Source: JACVRW01 sp963803085
GTDB taxonomy: Bacteria > Actinomycetota > Thermoleophilia > Solirubrobacterales > Thermoleophilaceae
DNA length: 64,000 nucleotides
Reading direction: 5' to 3'
Assembly: GCA_963803085.1 (NCBI GenBank)
Contig: CAWDLE010000030.1
Location: 1 to 64,000, forward strand
The position numbers and the translations under genes were made by a program. The notes below the pieces were generated by a model. That model had not been told where the DNA came from. It was given only the letters and a program-made list of their open reading frames with translations, and did no database searches. This document shows, in pieces, positions 9,953 through 17,961 of this stretch. The stretch's first letter is position 1. Each line of letters begins with the position of its first letter.

Positions 9953-10668
9953 GGCGCCGCCCCCAACCGCACTCGAAGCAGGACTCGCGCCGGGCCCGCT
10001 CCGGCACCTCCTAATCGCCAAACGCAGGACGCGGCGGCTGCTTTTCCAGGGTCAGCGGTAGCGGGCCCGGTCGCTCACCTGGCTCTCGAGGTGGACTAGA
10101 GACAGAACCGCTACGCGCTTCACGGCCGCCTATGCGCTGCCGATGCACGCTTGCAGATCCGGAGGCGATGCTGGCCGAACACGCGACTGCTCCCTTCGCG
10201 TGATCTGAGAAAGCGGCCGGCCAGCCTGACCACCACCGAGTCAGAGTGTCGCTTCCCATGAGGCTGTCGCATAAGCCCGTCTGAGAAACGGCACAGCGCG
10301 CTCGCGGAGATGCATGCGAGAGCTGTCGTGCGGGACCGCCTTGCGACGGACCGGCCGCTCGTGACGAACGAGCTGGCGGAATTCGGATCCCACCCTTAGA
10401 AACGATCCAGCGGCCTCGCTGGGGGTTTGTGCGACAGCCTCCCATGGAGGCGAAAGCAAGGTCTCGGGCGGGGGAGACTGTCGCCGCTCGTCCATGCGGA
10501 AAGCGAGCAAGGCGGCGACCGCGCCTGCGCGGAGTGCTGCTTTCGTCGAAGAGCAGTCTTCGAGCGGCTGGCCGACGCGGCGTCACGGCGGGCCCGGCCG
10601 GCCCTCGCTCCTGCTCTTGAGCCTGTCGCCGCACAGACCTTCGTTTGTGCGGCACGCGGCCCCCTGCT
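9953..10668. other. Gene-free interval containing the MITE candidate
   Basis: About 700 bp without a convincing gene. The long minus-strand frame here (to about 10985) is low-complexity Arg/Pro/Ser and antisense to a real coiled-coil gene at its distal end. The one structured part is the 182-bp inverted-repeat element at 10260-10441. Confidence 0.5.
10256..10445. mobile_element. Candidate 182-bp MITE with 4-bp target duplication
   Basis: GAGGCTGTCGCA (10260-10271) is mirrored exactly by TGCGACAGCCTC (10430-10441). Extended inwards, the two ends match at 17 of 19 positions. The same four bases, CCAT, stand immediately outside each end (10256-10259 and 10442-10445), as a target-site duplication would. 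The interior codes for nothing recognisable and is too short for a transposase. The element is therefore best read as a non-autonomous miniature inverted-repeat transposable element. The parent IS family was not identified. Confidence 0.6.
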
Positions 10669-11091
10669 TCAGGCCGCCGCCAGCTCGTCGGCCTTCTTCC
10701 TGGCGAGGGCAGCGTCGAGCACCGCGTACTCGGCCTCCTCGATCGCTGCATACGCGTACTCAACCGCAAACGTGGCGTCGTTTTCGGCATTCTCGGCGTG
10801 CCGCTGCGCCCTGTCCACGTCGTGCTCCGCCCGCTTGGCATCGACGTCCTCGCGAATCTTTGCGACGTGTTCGTTCCACGAGCGCTGCATGTCATTCCAC
10901 CAGACGGAGAGCTTTCCCTTGCTTGCGTCCGCGGACTGGCGCAGCTTCTCAGCCTGGGCCTGAGCTGATGCGCGCGCCGTCGCAACGTCCTGCTCGAGGT
11001 CCGCCTTGGCCTTCCCCTGTGCGGCCGCGGCCCGATCCTGAGCCTCCTTCGCCCTGGCCGCCAACTTCGTCAGCTGGTCCGTTGCAGCCAT
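10669..11091 (-). CDS. Ala/Lys/Glu-rich coiled-coil protein of unknown function
   Basis: A 140-residue soluble protein, almost entirely alpha-helical and coiled-coil in composition, with heptad-like runs such as LAARAKEAQDRAAAAQGKA and AQAQAEKLRQSADASKGKL. A central tryptophan patch (LSVWWNDMQRSWNEHV) is followed by a second helical half (AIEEAEYAVLDAALARKKAD). There is no signal peptide or membrane helix. The start at 11091 is chosen because GGGAGG lies just upstream and the protein character begins there; the open frame to 11226 is not protein-like. Similar small coiled-coil proteins are common hypothetical genes in actinobacteria. No function is assigned. Confidence 0.75.
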   Translation of the reverse strand: MAATDQLTKLAARAKEAQDRAAAAQGKAKADLEQDVATARASAQAQAEKLRQSADASKGKLSVWWNDMQRSWNEHVAKIREDVDAKRAEHDVDRAQRHAENAENDATFAVEYAYAAIEEAEYAVLDAALARKKADELAAA

Positions 11092-11431
11092 TGTCAACCT
11101 CCCTCGAGGGTTACCGTCGGAGCGACGGTCTTGGGTACCGAGACGGTGCCGGGCGCGCTGGAGCGGGGCGTGAACGCCCGACGCTTGGACGAGCCTAGCT
11201 AATGACTCCATGTGTGGCCAGGCCACCCGCGCTGATCGCCCAGGAGTCCCGAACGCATCCGTTAGTTCCGCTTTGTGCGTGTGTGTAAGCGAGCATCACG
11301 CTGGGCCCTAATTCCAGACACGAGTAGCGATCCCCGCCGCGGATCGAGGTCGCGCTCGCCCAGTGTTAAGCAGGAGCGAGGATCCTGATCGCGCAACGGA
11401 GGTGCGAAGCTCGCCCCGAGTCGGCGACGGT
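11092..11431. other. Intergenic stretch, nothing recognised
   Basis: About 340 bp between two minus-strand genes. No gene, tRNA or strong hairpin was seen. It must contain the promoter of the coiled-coil gene, but I cannot point to clear hexamers. Confidence 0.4.
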
Positions 11432-12295
11432 CTACGGCGTCATCACGACGCGACCGAAGGCCTGGCGGCTCTCGATGTACGCGTGCGCGGCGGGGGCCTC
11501 GGCGAGCGGGAAGGTTCGATCGATCTCGACGCGCAGCCCGCCATCGGCAACCCGCCCGAACAGGTCCGCGATCATCGCGTGGACGCGCGGGTACTCGGTC
11601 ATCAGCGCCCCGCCGAGGAAGACGCCGCGCAGCGCATTGTTCTGCGCCCACAGATCCCTCGCCTCGATGTTCGAGCCGGCGCGACCCGCCACCCCGACGC
11701 TGACGAGCATCCCGCGATAGGCGAGCGCGCCGATGCTGTCAACCAGGTTCTGGCCGCCGACCGAATCGAGGATCACGTCGGCGCCGCGCCCGTCGGTCAG
11801 TTCGCGTGTCCTGTCGACGAAGCTCTCGCTGGCGTAGTTGATCCCGTGGTCGAGCCCGAACTCCTTCAAGCGTTCGAGCTTCTCGTCGCTGGACGCGGTC
11901 GAGATCACGGTCGCGCCGGCCTGCTTCGCCAGCTGGATCGCGGCCATCCCGACGCCACCCGCGCCGGCGTGCATCAGGACGGCCTGGCCGGCCTGGAGGT
12001 TGCGCGCGGTGAACAGGCACTCCTGTGCGGTCCCGTACGCGACGGGAATGCACGCGGCGCGCGCCGCGTCCACGCCGTCCGGGATCGGCCAGGTGGACAG
12101 AGCGGGCACGGCGCGCTTCGACGCGTGCGACCCGGCCGCGTTCAGGGTCACGACGCGGTCGCCGACCGCGCGGGACTCGACGCCGGCACTGACGTCGGAG
12201 ATCGTGCCCGCCGCGAGGTACCCGACGACGTGCGGCGCGGACGGCATGCGGAGGTCGGTCCCCGCGAGGGTGTGCGGCGGCGCGTGAGCTCTCAT
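11432..12295 (-). CDS. Zinc-less MDR (quinone-reductase-like) oxidoreductase with shortened N-terminus
   Basis: Medium-chain dehydrogenase/reductase of the quinone oxidoreductase group. The nucleotide-binding fold is intact: VLMHAGAGGVGMAAIQLAKQ, then ATVISTASSDEKLERLKEFG, ADVILDSVGG and a normal C-terminus ending AFGRVVMTP. The catalytic GroES-like domain is incomplete. The protein begins MRAHAPPHTLAGTDLRMPS and joins directly to VVGYLAAGTI, lacking roughly 45 residues normally found after MRA. The ATG overlaps the stop of the preceding hydrolase gene (ATGA), so the start is well fixed and the missing segment looks like an in-frame internal deletion. Activity is uncertain. Confidence 0.75.
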   Translation of the reverse strand: MRAHAPPHTLAGTDLRMPSAPHVVGYLAAGTISDVSAGVESRAVGDRVVTLNAAGSHASKRAVPALSTWPIPDGVDAARAACIPVAYGTAQECLFTARNLQAGQAVLMHAGAGGVGMAAIQLAKQAGATVISTASSDEKLERLKEFGLDHGINYASESFVDRTRELTDGRGADVILDSVGGQNLVDSIGALAYRGMLVSVGVAGRAGSNIEARDLWAQNNALRGVFLGGALMTEYPRVHAMIADLFGRVADGGLRVEIDRTFPLAEAPAAHAYIESRQAFGRVVMTP

Positions 12296-13180
12296 AGGAA
12301 CTCGAGGGCCCGCTTGACGAAGTCCTCGTGGAACTGGAACACACCGCCGTGCCCGGCGTCGGGATACACGACGAGCTCGCTGTTCGGGAGTCGCCGGTCG
12401 AGGTCGACGGTGTTCTTGGTGGGCACCATCTTGTCGCTCTCACCGTTCATGACGAGCACCGGCTGGTGGATGCTCGACGAGCTCCGCGGGCTTCTGCTTA
12501 CCCCATCGGTGGATGGCCTTGAGCTGGGCGCGGAACGAGCCTACGGAGATCGCCTTGTCGCGGTCGTTCGTACGCTCCCCGAGCCGTGCCAGGAACTCCT
12601 TCGCGGCTCCCCGCCCGTTCGGCGTCCTGGTGAAGAAGAGGAACTCCTTGGGGTCCCGGCGGGTGAGCAATCCTCGCGCGGTGTCGAGGTAGGAGATGCG
12701 GGTCACCTTGTCGATGCCTTCGCCCCCCGCGGGGCCGGTTCCGGCGAGGATCATCTTGCGCACGAGCCGCGGCTGCTGCTGCGCGATCACCTGGGCGATC
12801 ATGCCGCCCATCGAGAACCCGAACAGGTCGACCTGATCGAAGCCGAGCGCACGGATGAAGGTCACGGCGTCGCTCGCCATCTGCTCGATGGTCGTCGGCG
12901 TGGACCCACTGGAGGCGCCGACACCGCGGTTGTCGAAGGTGATGACCCGATGCTTGGCGGCGATGCCGTCCACGACTCGGGGGTCCCAGTTGTCCAGGAC
13001 TGCGGCCAGGTGGGTGAGGAAGACCACCGGCACCCCCGTGCTCGGGCCGAGCTGACGGTAGGCGAACTGCACGCCGCCGGCGTGGATGGTCTGGGTCGGC
13101 GCCTCCTTGTGCATGGCGCTCACGGCCGCACCGGTTGTCTGCGGCGGGCCGTCGCTGATGGGCGCTTGGACGTTCGTCAT
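12292..13180 (-). CDS. Alpha/beta hydrolase (one frameshift)
   Basis: Soluble alpha/beta-fold hydrolase of the haloperoxidase/epoxide-hydrolase-like group. In order: VPVVFLTHLAAVLDNWDP, VITFDNRGVGAS (the DxRGxG turn), the nucleophile elbow GFSMGG, QPRLVRKMILAGTGP, a cap region, then in a second frame VLVMNGESDKMVP (acid region) and GHGGVFQFHEDFV with the catalytic His. The frame changes near 12480, and the rejoined protein is about 295 residues, a normal length. AGGGAGAGAAAGAG upstream is a good ribosome site. The stop overlaps the next gene's ATG, so the two form an operon. Confidence 0.8.
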
Positions 13181-13328
13181 CTCTTTCTCTCCCTTTGGAG
13201 TGGACTGATTTGGAAGCCCTGATGGGCGCCGCAGCCTTCACGCGCTCCAGGCGCTCGGTGAACGCCGCGCGTTCGCCCGCGTCGATCTGGCTGAGGACGG
13301 CATCGGCCTGTCCTGGGCTGAAGCGTTT
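13181..13328 (-). other. Possible coding remnant between two genes
   Basis: The minus strand reads FSPGQADAVLSQIDAGERAA then FTERLERVKAAAP without its own start, directly upstream of the hydrolase. A run of this kind resembles the C-terminal helix of a MarR-like regulator. It is only a fragment, and chance coding-like sequence cannot be excluded. Confidence 0.25.
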
Positions 13329-14147
13329 CTACGCGGGCAGTTGGTTGCCCTTGCGGATCTGCCGGTCGAACAAGGCCGAGGGCGCGTAGCGGCGCGCCAT
13401 GCTGACACGGCGCGCGAGGGGCCCGGCCGGGTGCCGCAGCTTCGGCCGTGCGTCCGTCGCCCCGGCGACGATTGCCTTTGCCACGACAGTGGGCTCGTCG
13501 CCGGTCTTGACCGCATCGGCGAGCCATGCGCCGAGGGCTTCGCGGCGTTGCGCGTAGAGGGGAAGGGGTTCATCGCCCTCGGCGAGATTCGCGTCGAACG
13601 TGGTCTTGGTCATGCCGGGTTCGACCAGCAGGACTCGGACTCCGTGCTCGCGCACTTCGTGGTCCAGCGACTCGGAGTACCCCTCGAGGGCGTGCTTGCT
13701 CGCCGCGTACAGGGCCATGAACGGAACTGGGATGAGACCCACGAACGAGCTGACGTTGATGATCCGGCCGCTGCCGCGCTCCCGCATGTGGGGCAGTACC
13801 GCGCGGATCATGCGCATCGCACCGAAGAGATTGGTCTCGAACAGCGCGCGAGCCTGCTCGATTGAGCTCTCCTCCGCCGCGCCGGCGACGCCGAAGCCCG
13901 CGTTGTTCACCAGCACATCGATGCGGCCGGAACGGTCGAGCACCTCGCGCACCGCGCCGGCCACCGACTGATCGTCGGTGACGTCGAGCGGCAGGAACGT
14001 CACTCCGCCTCGCTGTTCCCCTGCGCTCGCCTTGCGGCTCGTCCCGTACACGCTGAAGCCCGCGGCGAGCAGCTCATGCGCGGCCGCCTCACCGATTCCG
14101 GACGATGCTCCCGTCACCAGCGCCACCCGTCCTGTCTCGACCGCCAT
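13329..14147 (-). CDS. Short-chain dehydrogenase/reductase (SDR family)
   Basis: Classical SDR, 272 residues, NAD(P)-dependent and cytoplasmic. The cofactor motif TGASSGIG stands near the N-terminus, with NNAGFG, an INVSS segment, the catalytic pair in YAASKHALEGYSESL, and LVEPGMTKT after it. The start at 14147 is chosen for the GAAGGAG ribosome site immediately upstream; a longer open frame exists but runs through the operator region. It is divergent from a TetR-family gene, with two operator-like palindromes between, so repression by that TetR protein is likely. Confidence 0.92.
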   Translation of the reverse strand: MAVETGRVALVTGASSGIGEAAAHELLAAGFSVYGTSRKASAGEQRGGVTFLPLDVTDDQSVAGAVREVLDRSGRIDVLVNNAGFGVAGAAEESSIEQARALFETNLFGAMRMIRAVLPHMRERGSGRIINVSSFVGLIPVPFMALYAASKHALEGYSESLDHEVREHGVRVLLVEPGMTKTTFDANLAEGDEPLPLYAQRREALGAWLADAVKTGDEPTVVAKAIVAGATDARPKLRHPAGPLARRVSMARRYAPSALFDRQIRKGNQLPA

Positions 14148-14172
14148 GATTACTCCTTCGCCTCGCCTTTGC

Positions 14173-14206
14173 ATTACGAGCATAATATGGTAGTACGATC
14201 GTAATA
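14173..14206. promoter_or_regulatory. Double TetR-type operator between SDR and tetR
   Basis: Two related dyads sit in the 119-bp divergent intergenic region: ATTACGAGCATAAT (14173-14186) and TAGTACGATCGTAATA (14191-14206). The second contains the perfect palindrome TACGATCGTA (14194-14203). The two share the half-site ATTACGA. The AT-rich patch between them could hold -10 elements for both genes. Confidence 0.6.
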
Positions 14207-14266
14207 CTGTGATCTGAGACACACGCTGACGGCAACGATTCAGGGGGTTCCCAGGAGAGGTGCGCT

Positions 14267-14845
14267 ATGCGCTACAGCAAGGACCACAAGCAGGCGACGC
14301 GGCAGCGAATCGTCGAAGCGGCCGGGCGACGTTTTAAGCAGGACGGAATCGACGGCGCCGGCGTGGCGACCGTCATGTCGGAGGCCGGCCTGACCAACGG
14401 CGCCTTCTACGGCCACTTCAGGTCGAAGGAGGACCTCGTCGCGAACGTCCTCGCCGACCAGCTGCGCGCCCAGCGCCAGAGCCTTGACGCCCAGCCCTCG
14501 GATCGCGCGGGCCTCGAGGCGTTCATCCGCTCCTATCTGTCTCCGCGGCACCGCGACCAGCGCGCCGACGGCTGCCCATCGGCAGCCCTGCTTGACGAGA
14601 TCGTCCGCCGCCCCGCCGCGACCAAGCGGGTCTTCACCGACGAACTGACGGGCACCATGGACGACGTCGCATCGCGCCTCGACCCGACAGACGTCGAGGC
14701 TGCACGAACCGACGCGCTCACGCTGTTCGGACTGATGGTCGGCACCCTGCAGCTCGCCAGAGCGCTGACAGACCGCGACCTGTCCGATCAGCTCCTCGCC
14801 CGGGGCGTGGAGACGGCCCTGAAGTTGCTCGACGACCGCGCATGA
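14267..14845 (+). CDS. TetR/AcrR family transcriptional regulator
   Basis: Dimeric repressor, 192 residues. The N-terminal helix-turn-helix is clear: TRQRIVEAAGRRFKQDGIDG, ATVMSEAGLTNGAFYGHFRS and KEDLVANVLADQ. The ligand-binding C-terminal domain includes an RSYLSPRHRDQRADGCPSAA segment and TLFGLMVGTLQLARAL, as in the group typified by proteins that control a neighbouring SDR. It is transcribed away from the SDR gene. Two palindromes in the shared upstream region are its likely targets, giving autoregulation plus control of the SDR. Confidence 0.92.
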   Translation: MRYSKDHKQATRQRIVEAAGRRFKQDGIDGAGVATVMSEAGLTNGAFYGHFRSKEDLVANVLADQLRAQRQSLDAQPSDRAGLEAFIRSYLSPRHRDQRADGCPSAALLDEIVRRPAATKRVFTDELTGTMDDVASRLDPTDVEAARTDALTLFGLMVGTLQLARALTDRDLSDQLLARGVETALKLLDDRA

Positions 14846-15363
14846 CCGCTTGCAGGACCCAACGACTCTCCGGCCGCGCGGCGGAAGAGTCGAGCACGCG
14901 TTCGGAAAAGACCGATCCAGCGTGGGCGCCACACCTACAGCGCGTCGCACAGAAAGCCACGTCTCGGCCGCCGCGTCGCCGACTGGCATCAGGGCGCTAC
15001 CCCCCGGGCGGGGGGCTCGGCGGGAGAAGCGGCCTCAGCCGCTCCAAGAAGGCCTGCGTTTGCAGGTCTCTTTGGTCTCGGCAGTCGGATAGTGCGTCTG
15101 CGTCGCCGGGGACTGAATGCGGACTTGACGGTCAGTCCATCATGGGAGACGCCTCGAAAGACGCTTCTTTGCAGGCATTGGCTGACGACTCGAACCACTG
15201 ACCTTCTGCACGAGCACGAGCACGAGCCCGCGCCCACGCTCGCCGAGCCACGCGCGCTGCTGCTCCGGGTCGAGCGCGACGTCGCTCGCAGGAGCGCCGG
15301 CGACGTGCGCGATGCAGGCGGCGAGCGTGGAGCGCTCGGTGTGGTCGGAACCGGACGGCGGGG
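14846..15363. other. Intergenic region with a GC hairpin and a tRNA-like T-arm fragment
   Basis: No gene supported over about 520 bp. At 15000-15015 six C, GGGC, six G form a perfect hairpin without a T run. At about 15184-15207 the minus strand reads GCAGAAGGTCAGTGGTTCGA followed by GTC, which is how the variable loop and T-arm of a tRNA read, but the partner half of the T-stem and the acceptor strand are missing. The tandem CACGAG copies follow at once. This may be debris of an old tRNA-linked integration. Confidence 0.4.
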
Positions 15364-16476
15364 TCATGGCGTGAGGGCCCGTTGGAGGTCGCGCCAGAGG
15401 TCCTCGGGATGTTCGCATCCGACGCTGAGCCGTAGCAGTCCGGGCGGTAGGTGGGTCTGGCCGGGAATGGCGGCTCGGCGTTCGATGGTCGACTCGACGC
15501 CGCCCAGGCTCGTGGCATGGCGGATGATCCGCACCGATCGGCAGACGGCGTCGGCGCGCTCGGCGCCGCCCTGCACATCGAAAGAGACGACGGCGCCGAA
15601 GCCGGACATGAAGCTGCGCGCCGTCGCGTGGGTCGGATGGCCGGGCCGACCGGGATAGCGCACGACCGCCACCTCGGCGTGCTTTGCGAGGTACTCGGCG
15701 AGCTCGGCGGCCGATGCGCTCGCGCGCTGTAGCCGCAACGCGAGCGTGCGCATGCCGCGGACGGCGAGGTAGGCCTCGAGCGCGCCGGGCGTGGCTCCGG
15801 CCAGCTCACGTCGCTCGCGCAGTTGGGGGGCGCGCTCGCCGGACGCCGCGACGACGGCTCCGAGCAGCAGATCGGAGTGGCCGCCGAGGTACTTCGTTGC
15901 CGAGTGCATGACCAGGTCGGCGCCCAGCTCAAGCGGCCGTTGGACCAGCGGCGTGGCCAACGTACTGTCGATCACCACTAGGGCGTCCGCCTTGCGCCGC
16001 GCGGCGCAGATGGCGCGCAGGTCGGCGACCGCCAGCAGCGGGTTCGAAGGCGATTCCAGCCACAGCAGGTCGGCGTCGGCGGCGAGCTCAAGCCAGCGCG
16101 ATGTGTCCTCGACGCCGACGCGGACCAGGTGCCATCGGCCCTGCGCGGCACCGGCGGCGGCCAGACCCGCGACGCCCTGGTAGCAGTCGTCGCCAAGCAC
16201 CACGGTGGCGCCGACGGGCAGCAGATCGAAGATCGCCGCGGCGGCGCCCATGCCCGAGGCGAACGCGACGGCATGGCCGCCCTCCACGCCGCCCAGCAGC
16301 GCCTCGAACGCCTCCCAGGTCGGGGTCGCGTCGTCCCGGCTGTAGGCCCGCCCCGAGCCGAGCTCGAAATTCGACGCCAGCACCGGAGGAACGTTCAGCG
16401 GCGCCCCGGCACCCGGCGCCGGCCGACCGGCCATCACGGCCCACGTCTCCAGCTCTACTTCCGAGCAATGCACCAT
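15364..16476 (-). CDS. Cystathionine gamma-synthase/lyase-like PLP enzyme
   Basis: Cys/Met-metabolism PLP-dependent enzyme (fold type I), 370 residues. Recognisable parts are SRDDATPTWEAFEALLGGVE, FASGMGAAAAIF (cofactor phosphate binding), ESPSNPLL, VVIDSTLATPLVQRPLELGA and the PLP lysine in HSATKYLGGHSD. GVESTIERRA and LRLSVGCEHPEDLWRDLQRA close the protein. Synthase, gamma-lyase or related activity cannot be separated from sequence alone. The ATG lies only 7 nt after a TATAGT -10 element, without a ribosome site, so the mRNA is probably leaderless. It is divergent from an XRE-cupin regulator through a shared palindrome. Confidence 0.88.
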   Translation of the reverse strand: MVHCSEVELETWAVMAGRPAPGAGAPLNVPPVLASNFELGSGRAYSRDDATPTWEAFEALLGGVEGGHAVAFASGMGAAAAIFDLLPVGATVVLGDDCYQGVAGLAAAGAAQGRWHLVRVGVEDTSRWLELAADADLLWLESPSNPLLAVADLRAICAARRKADALVVIDSTLATPLVQRPLELGADLVMHSATKYLGGHSDLLLGAVVAASGERAPQLRERRELAGATPGALEAYLAVRGMRTLALRLQRASASAAELAEYLAKHAEVAVVRYPGRPGHPTHATARSFMSGFGAVVSFDVQGGAERADAVCRSVRIIRHATSLGGVESTIERRAAIPGQTHLPPGLLRLSVGCEHPEDLWRDLQRALTP

Positions 16477-16481
16477 CTAAG

Positions 16482-16497
16482 GCACTATAGTGCACTA
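16482..16497. promoter_or_regulatory. Shared palindromic promoter/operator with two opposed -10 elements
   Basis: GCACTATAGTGC (16482-16493) and TAGTGCACTA (16488-16497) are overlapping perfect palindromes built from the half-site TAGTGC. The first contains TATAGT on both strands (plus 16486-16491, minus 16489-16484). The ATG codons lie 9 nt (plus, 16501) and 7 nt (minus, 16476) beyond these hexamers, which suggests two leaderless transcripts starting from one palindrome, probably bound by the XRE-cupin protein. Confidence 0.6.
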
Positions 16498-16500
16498 ACG

Positions 16501-17064
16501 ATGGGCGTCAGCCAGGAGAGCGTCGCGGCCGAGATCGCCACTCGCGTGCGCGCCGCGCGGGCCCAACGCCGATGGACGCTCGACGAGCTCGCGGCGCGCA
16601 GCACCGTTAGCCGCCGTTTGCTCGTCCAGATCGAGCACGGCGACGCCAACCCGAGCCTGGCCACCCTGCTCAAACTCGCCGCCGCGCTCGGCATCACGCT
16701 CACCGAGCTCCTGTCAGAGGAACCGGACGCCGAGCCAGTCGCCGTCGTAGCGGGACAGGACGCGATGACCCTGTGGTCCACGCCCGCCGGGAGTTCGGCG
16801 CGTCTGCTCGTCAGTCGCGGAGCGATCGAGCTGTGGTCGTGGACGCTCGCGCCCGGCGACCAACGCGACAGCGAAGCGCACCGCCCCGGATCGGTCGAGC
16901 TGATCACCGTCGACAGGGGCACCGTCGCTCTCGACGTCGGCCACCACCACGTCGAAGTGCCGGCCGGGGACAGCGCCTGGTTCGATGCGACGCTGCCCCA
17001 CACGTACGCCAACCCAGGAACGACCACCGCGACCTTCACCCTTGTCGTCTTCGAACCCGCGTGA
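16501..17064 (+). CDS. XRE family regulator with C-terminal cupin domain
   Basis: Transcription factor of 187 residues. An N-terminal HTH_3 domain (residues about 11-65) reads ATRVRAARAQRRWTLDELAA, STVSRRLLVQIEHGDANPS and LATLLKLAAALGITL. A C-terminal cupin (about 105-185) contains RPGSVELITVDRGTVALDVG, VEVPAGDSAWFDATLPHTY and NPGTTTATFTLVV, which probably senses a small ligand. The ATG is chosen at 16501, where the protein-like sequence begins next to a promoter palindrome; the longer open frame upstream overlaps the divergent gene. It most likely controls that divergent sulfur amino acid enzyme and itself. Confidence 0.92.
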   Translation: MGVSQESVAAEIATRVRAARAQRRWTLDELAARSTVSRRLLVQIEHGDANPSLATLLKLAAALGITLTELLSEEPDAEPVAVVAGQDAMTLWSTPAGSSARLLVSRGAIELWSWTLAPGDQRDSEAHRPGSVELITVDRGTVALDVGHHHVEVPAGDSAWFDATLPHTYANPGTTTATFTLVVFEPA

Positions 17065-17129
17065 CCGCCGCAGCCCTCTCGCCGATCTGCGTCATCGCTC
17101 CACCTCGACCGCATTGAGCGCCACCTGAC

Positions 17130-17924
17130 ATGACCCATCACGACCTCATCGACCGCATCGCCGACCTCCTACGCGAACACCCGGATGAGCTCCGGAATGC
17201 CGGCATCACCGACGAGCTCAACCTCCAAGGCTGGCTCAGCGCCCGCAACCTCCGCCTGATCGCCGCCGACCCGCGCGGGGCAGAGATCTCCCCCGGCTTC
17301 TGGATCGCGGAGCACCACGACGGCCACTGTGTCGTCATGTTCGACGAAAGCCCATACGCCGCGAGCGCACCCGTCGACATCCCACCCAACAAGTTGCGCC
17401 GCGCCCTCGTGCTCGCACCACTGGACCCAAGCCGCCCGTCCGGCAGCCTGCCGCAGCAACCGGCCGGCGCCACCGGCGTCATCGAAGCCCTGCTCACGGC
17501 AGCTCACGCCGAGGACACCATGCAAAGTCACAGGACCGTAGAGCTGCACGCCAGCCGCGGCATCGTCGGCGACCGCTACTTCGACGGCACCGGCACCTTT
17601 TCCGCGAGCGAGAAGCAGGGCCAGCAACTCACGCTCATCGAAGCCGAAGTCCTCGATGCCCTCCGCGACGACGGCCTCTGCCTCACGCCGGTCGACGCAC
17701 GCCGCAACATCGTCACCCGCGGGATCGATCTCAACGCACTCGTCGGCAAGGAGTTCCAGATCGGAACGGTCCGCTGCATCGGCCGACGGCTATGCGAACC
17801 GTGCTCGCACCTCCAACGCCTCACCGGCACCGCCCTGCTACGACCTATGGTCCACCGAGGCGGCCTCCGCGCCGACATCCTCACATCCGGCCTCGTCCAC
17901 GTCGGCGACGCGGTCCACGCCTGA
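17130..17924 (+). CDS. MOSC domain protein with an uncharacterised N-terminal domain
   Basis: 264 residues. The C-terminal half is a MOSC (molybdenum cofactor sulfurase C-terminal) domain: SRGIVGDRYFDGTGTFS, QQLTLIEAEVLDALRD, ARRNIVTRGIDLNALVGKEF, RLCEPCSHLQRLTG with the conserved Cys, and GGLRADILTSGLVHVGD. Known MOSC proteins handle sulfur or molybdenum-cofactor-bound sulfur. The first 110 residues (from LIDRIADLLREHPDELRNAG through ISPGFWIAEHHDGHCVVMFD) are not a domain I recognise. It follows the XRE-cupin gene by 65 bp on the same strand and may be co-transcribed. Confidence 0.85.
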   Translation: MTHHDLIDRIADLLREHPDELRNAGITDELNLQGWLSARNLRLIAADPRGAEISPGFWIAEHHDGHCVVMFDESPYAASAPVDIPPNKLRRALVLAPLDPSRPSGSLPQQPAGATGVIEALLTAAHAEDTMQSHRTVELHASRGIVGDRYFDGTGTFSASEKQGQQLTLIEAEVLDALRDDGLCLTPVDARRNIVTRGIDLNALVGKEFQIGTVRCIGRRLCEPCSHLQRLTGTALLRPMVHRGGLRADILTSGLVHVGDAVHA

Positions 17925-17961
17925 CGGACTGACGCGAAGCACGCGCGACTTCTCCTAGCTG

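Noticed and set aside
10011..10985. 324-codon minus-strand frame over the MITE and coiled-coil gene
   Set aside because: It is Arg/Ser/Pro low complexity, without a family match, and competes with the clear coiled-coil gene and the inverted-repeat element.
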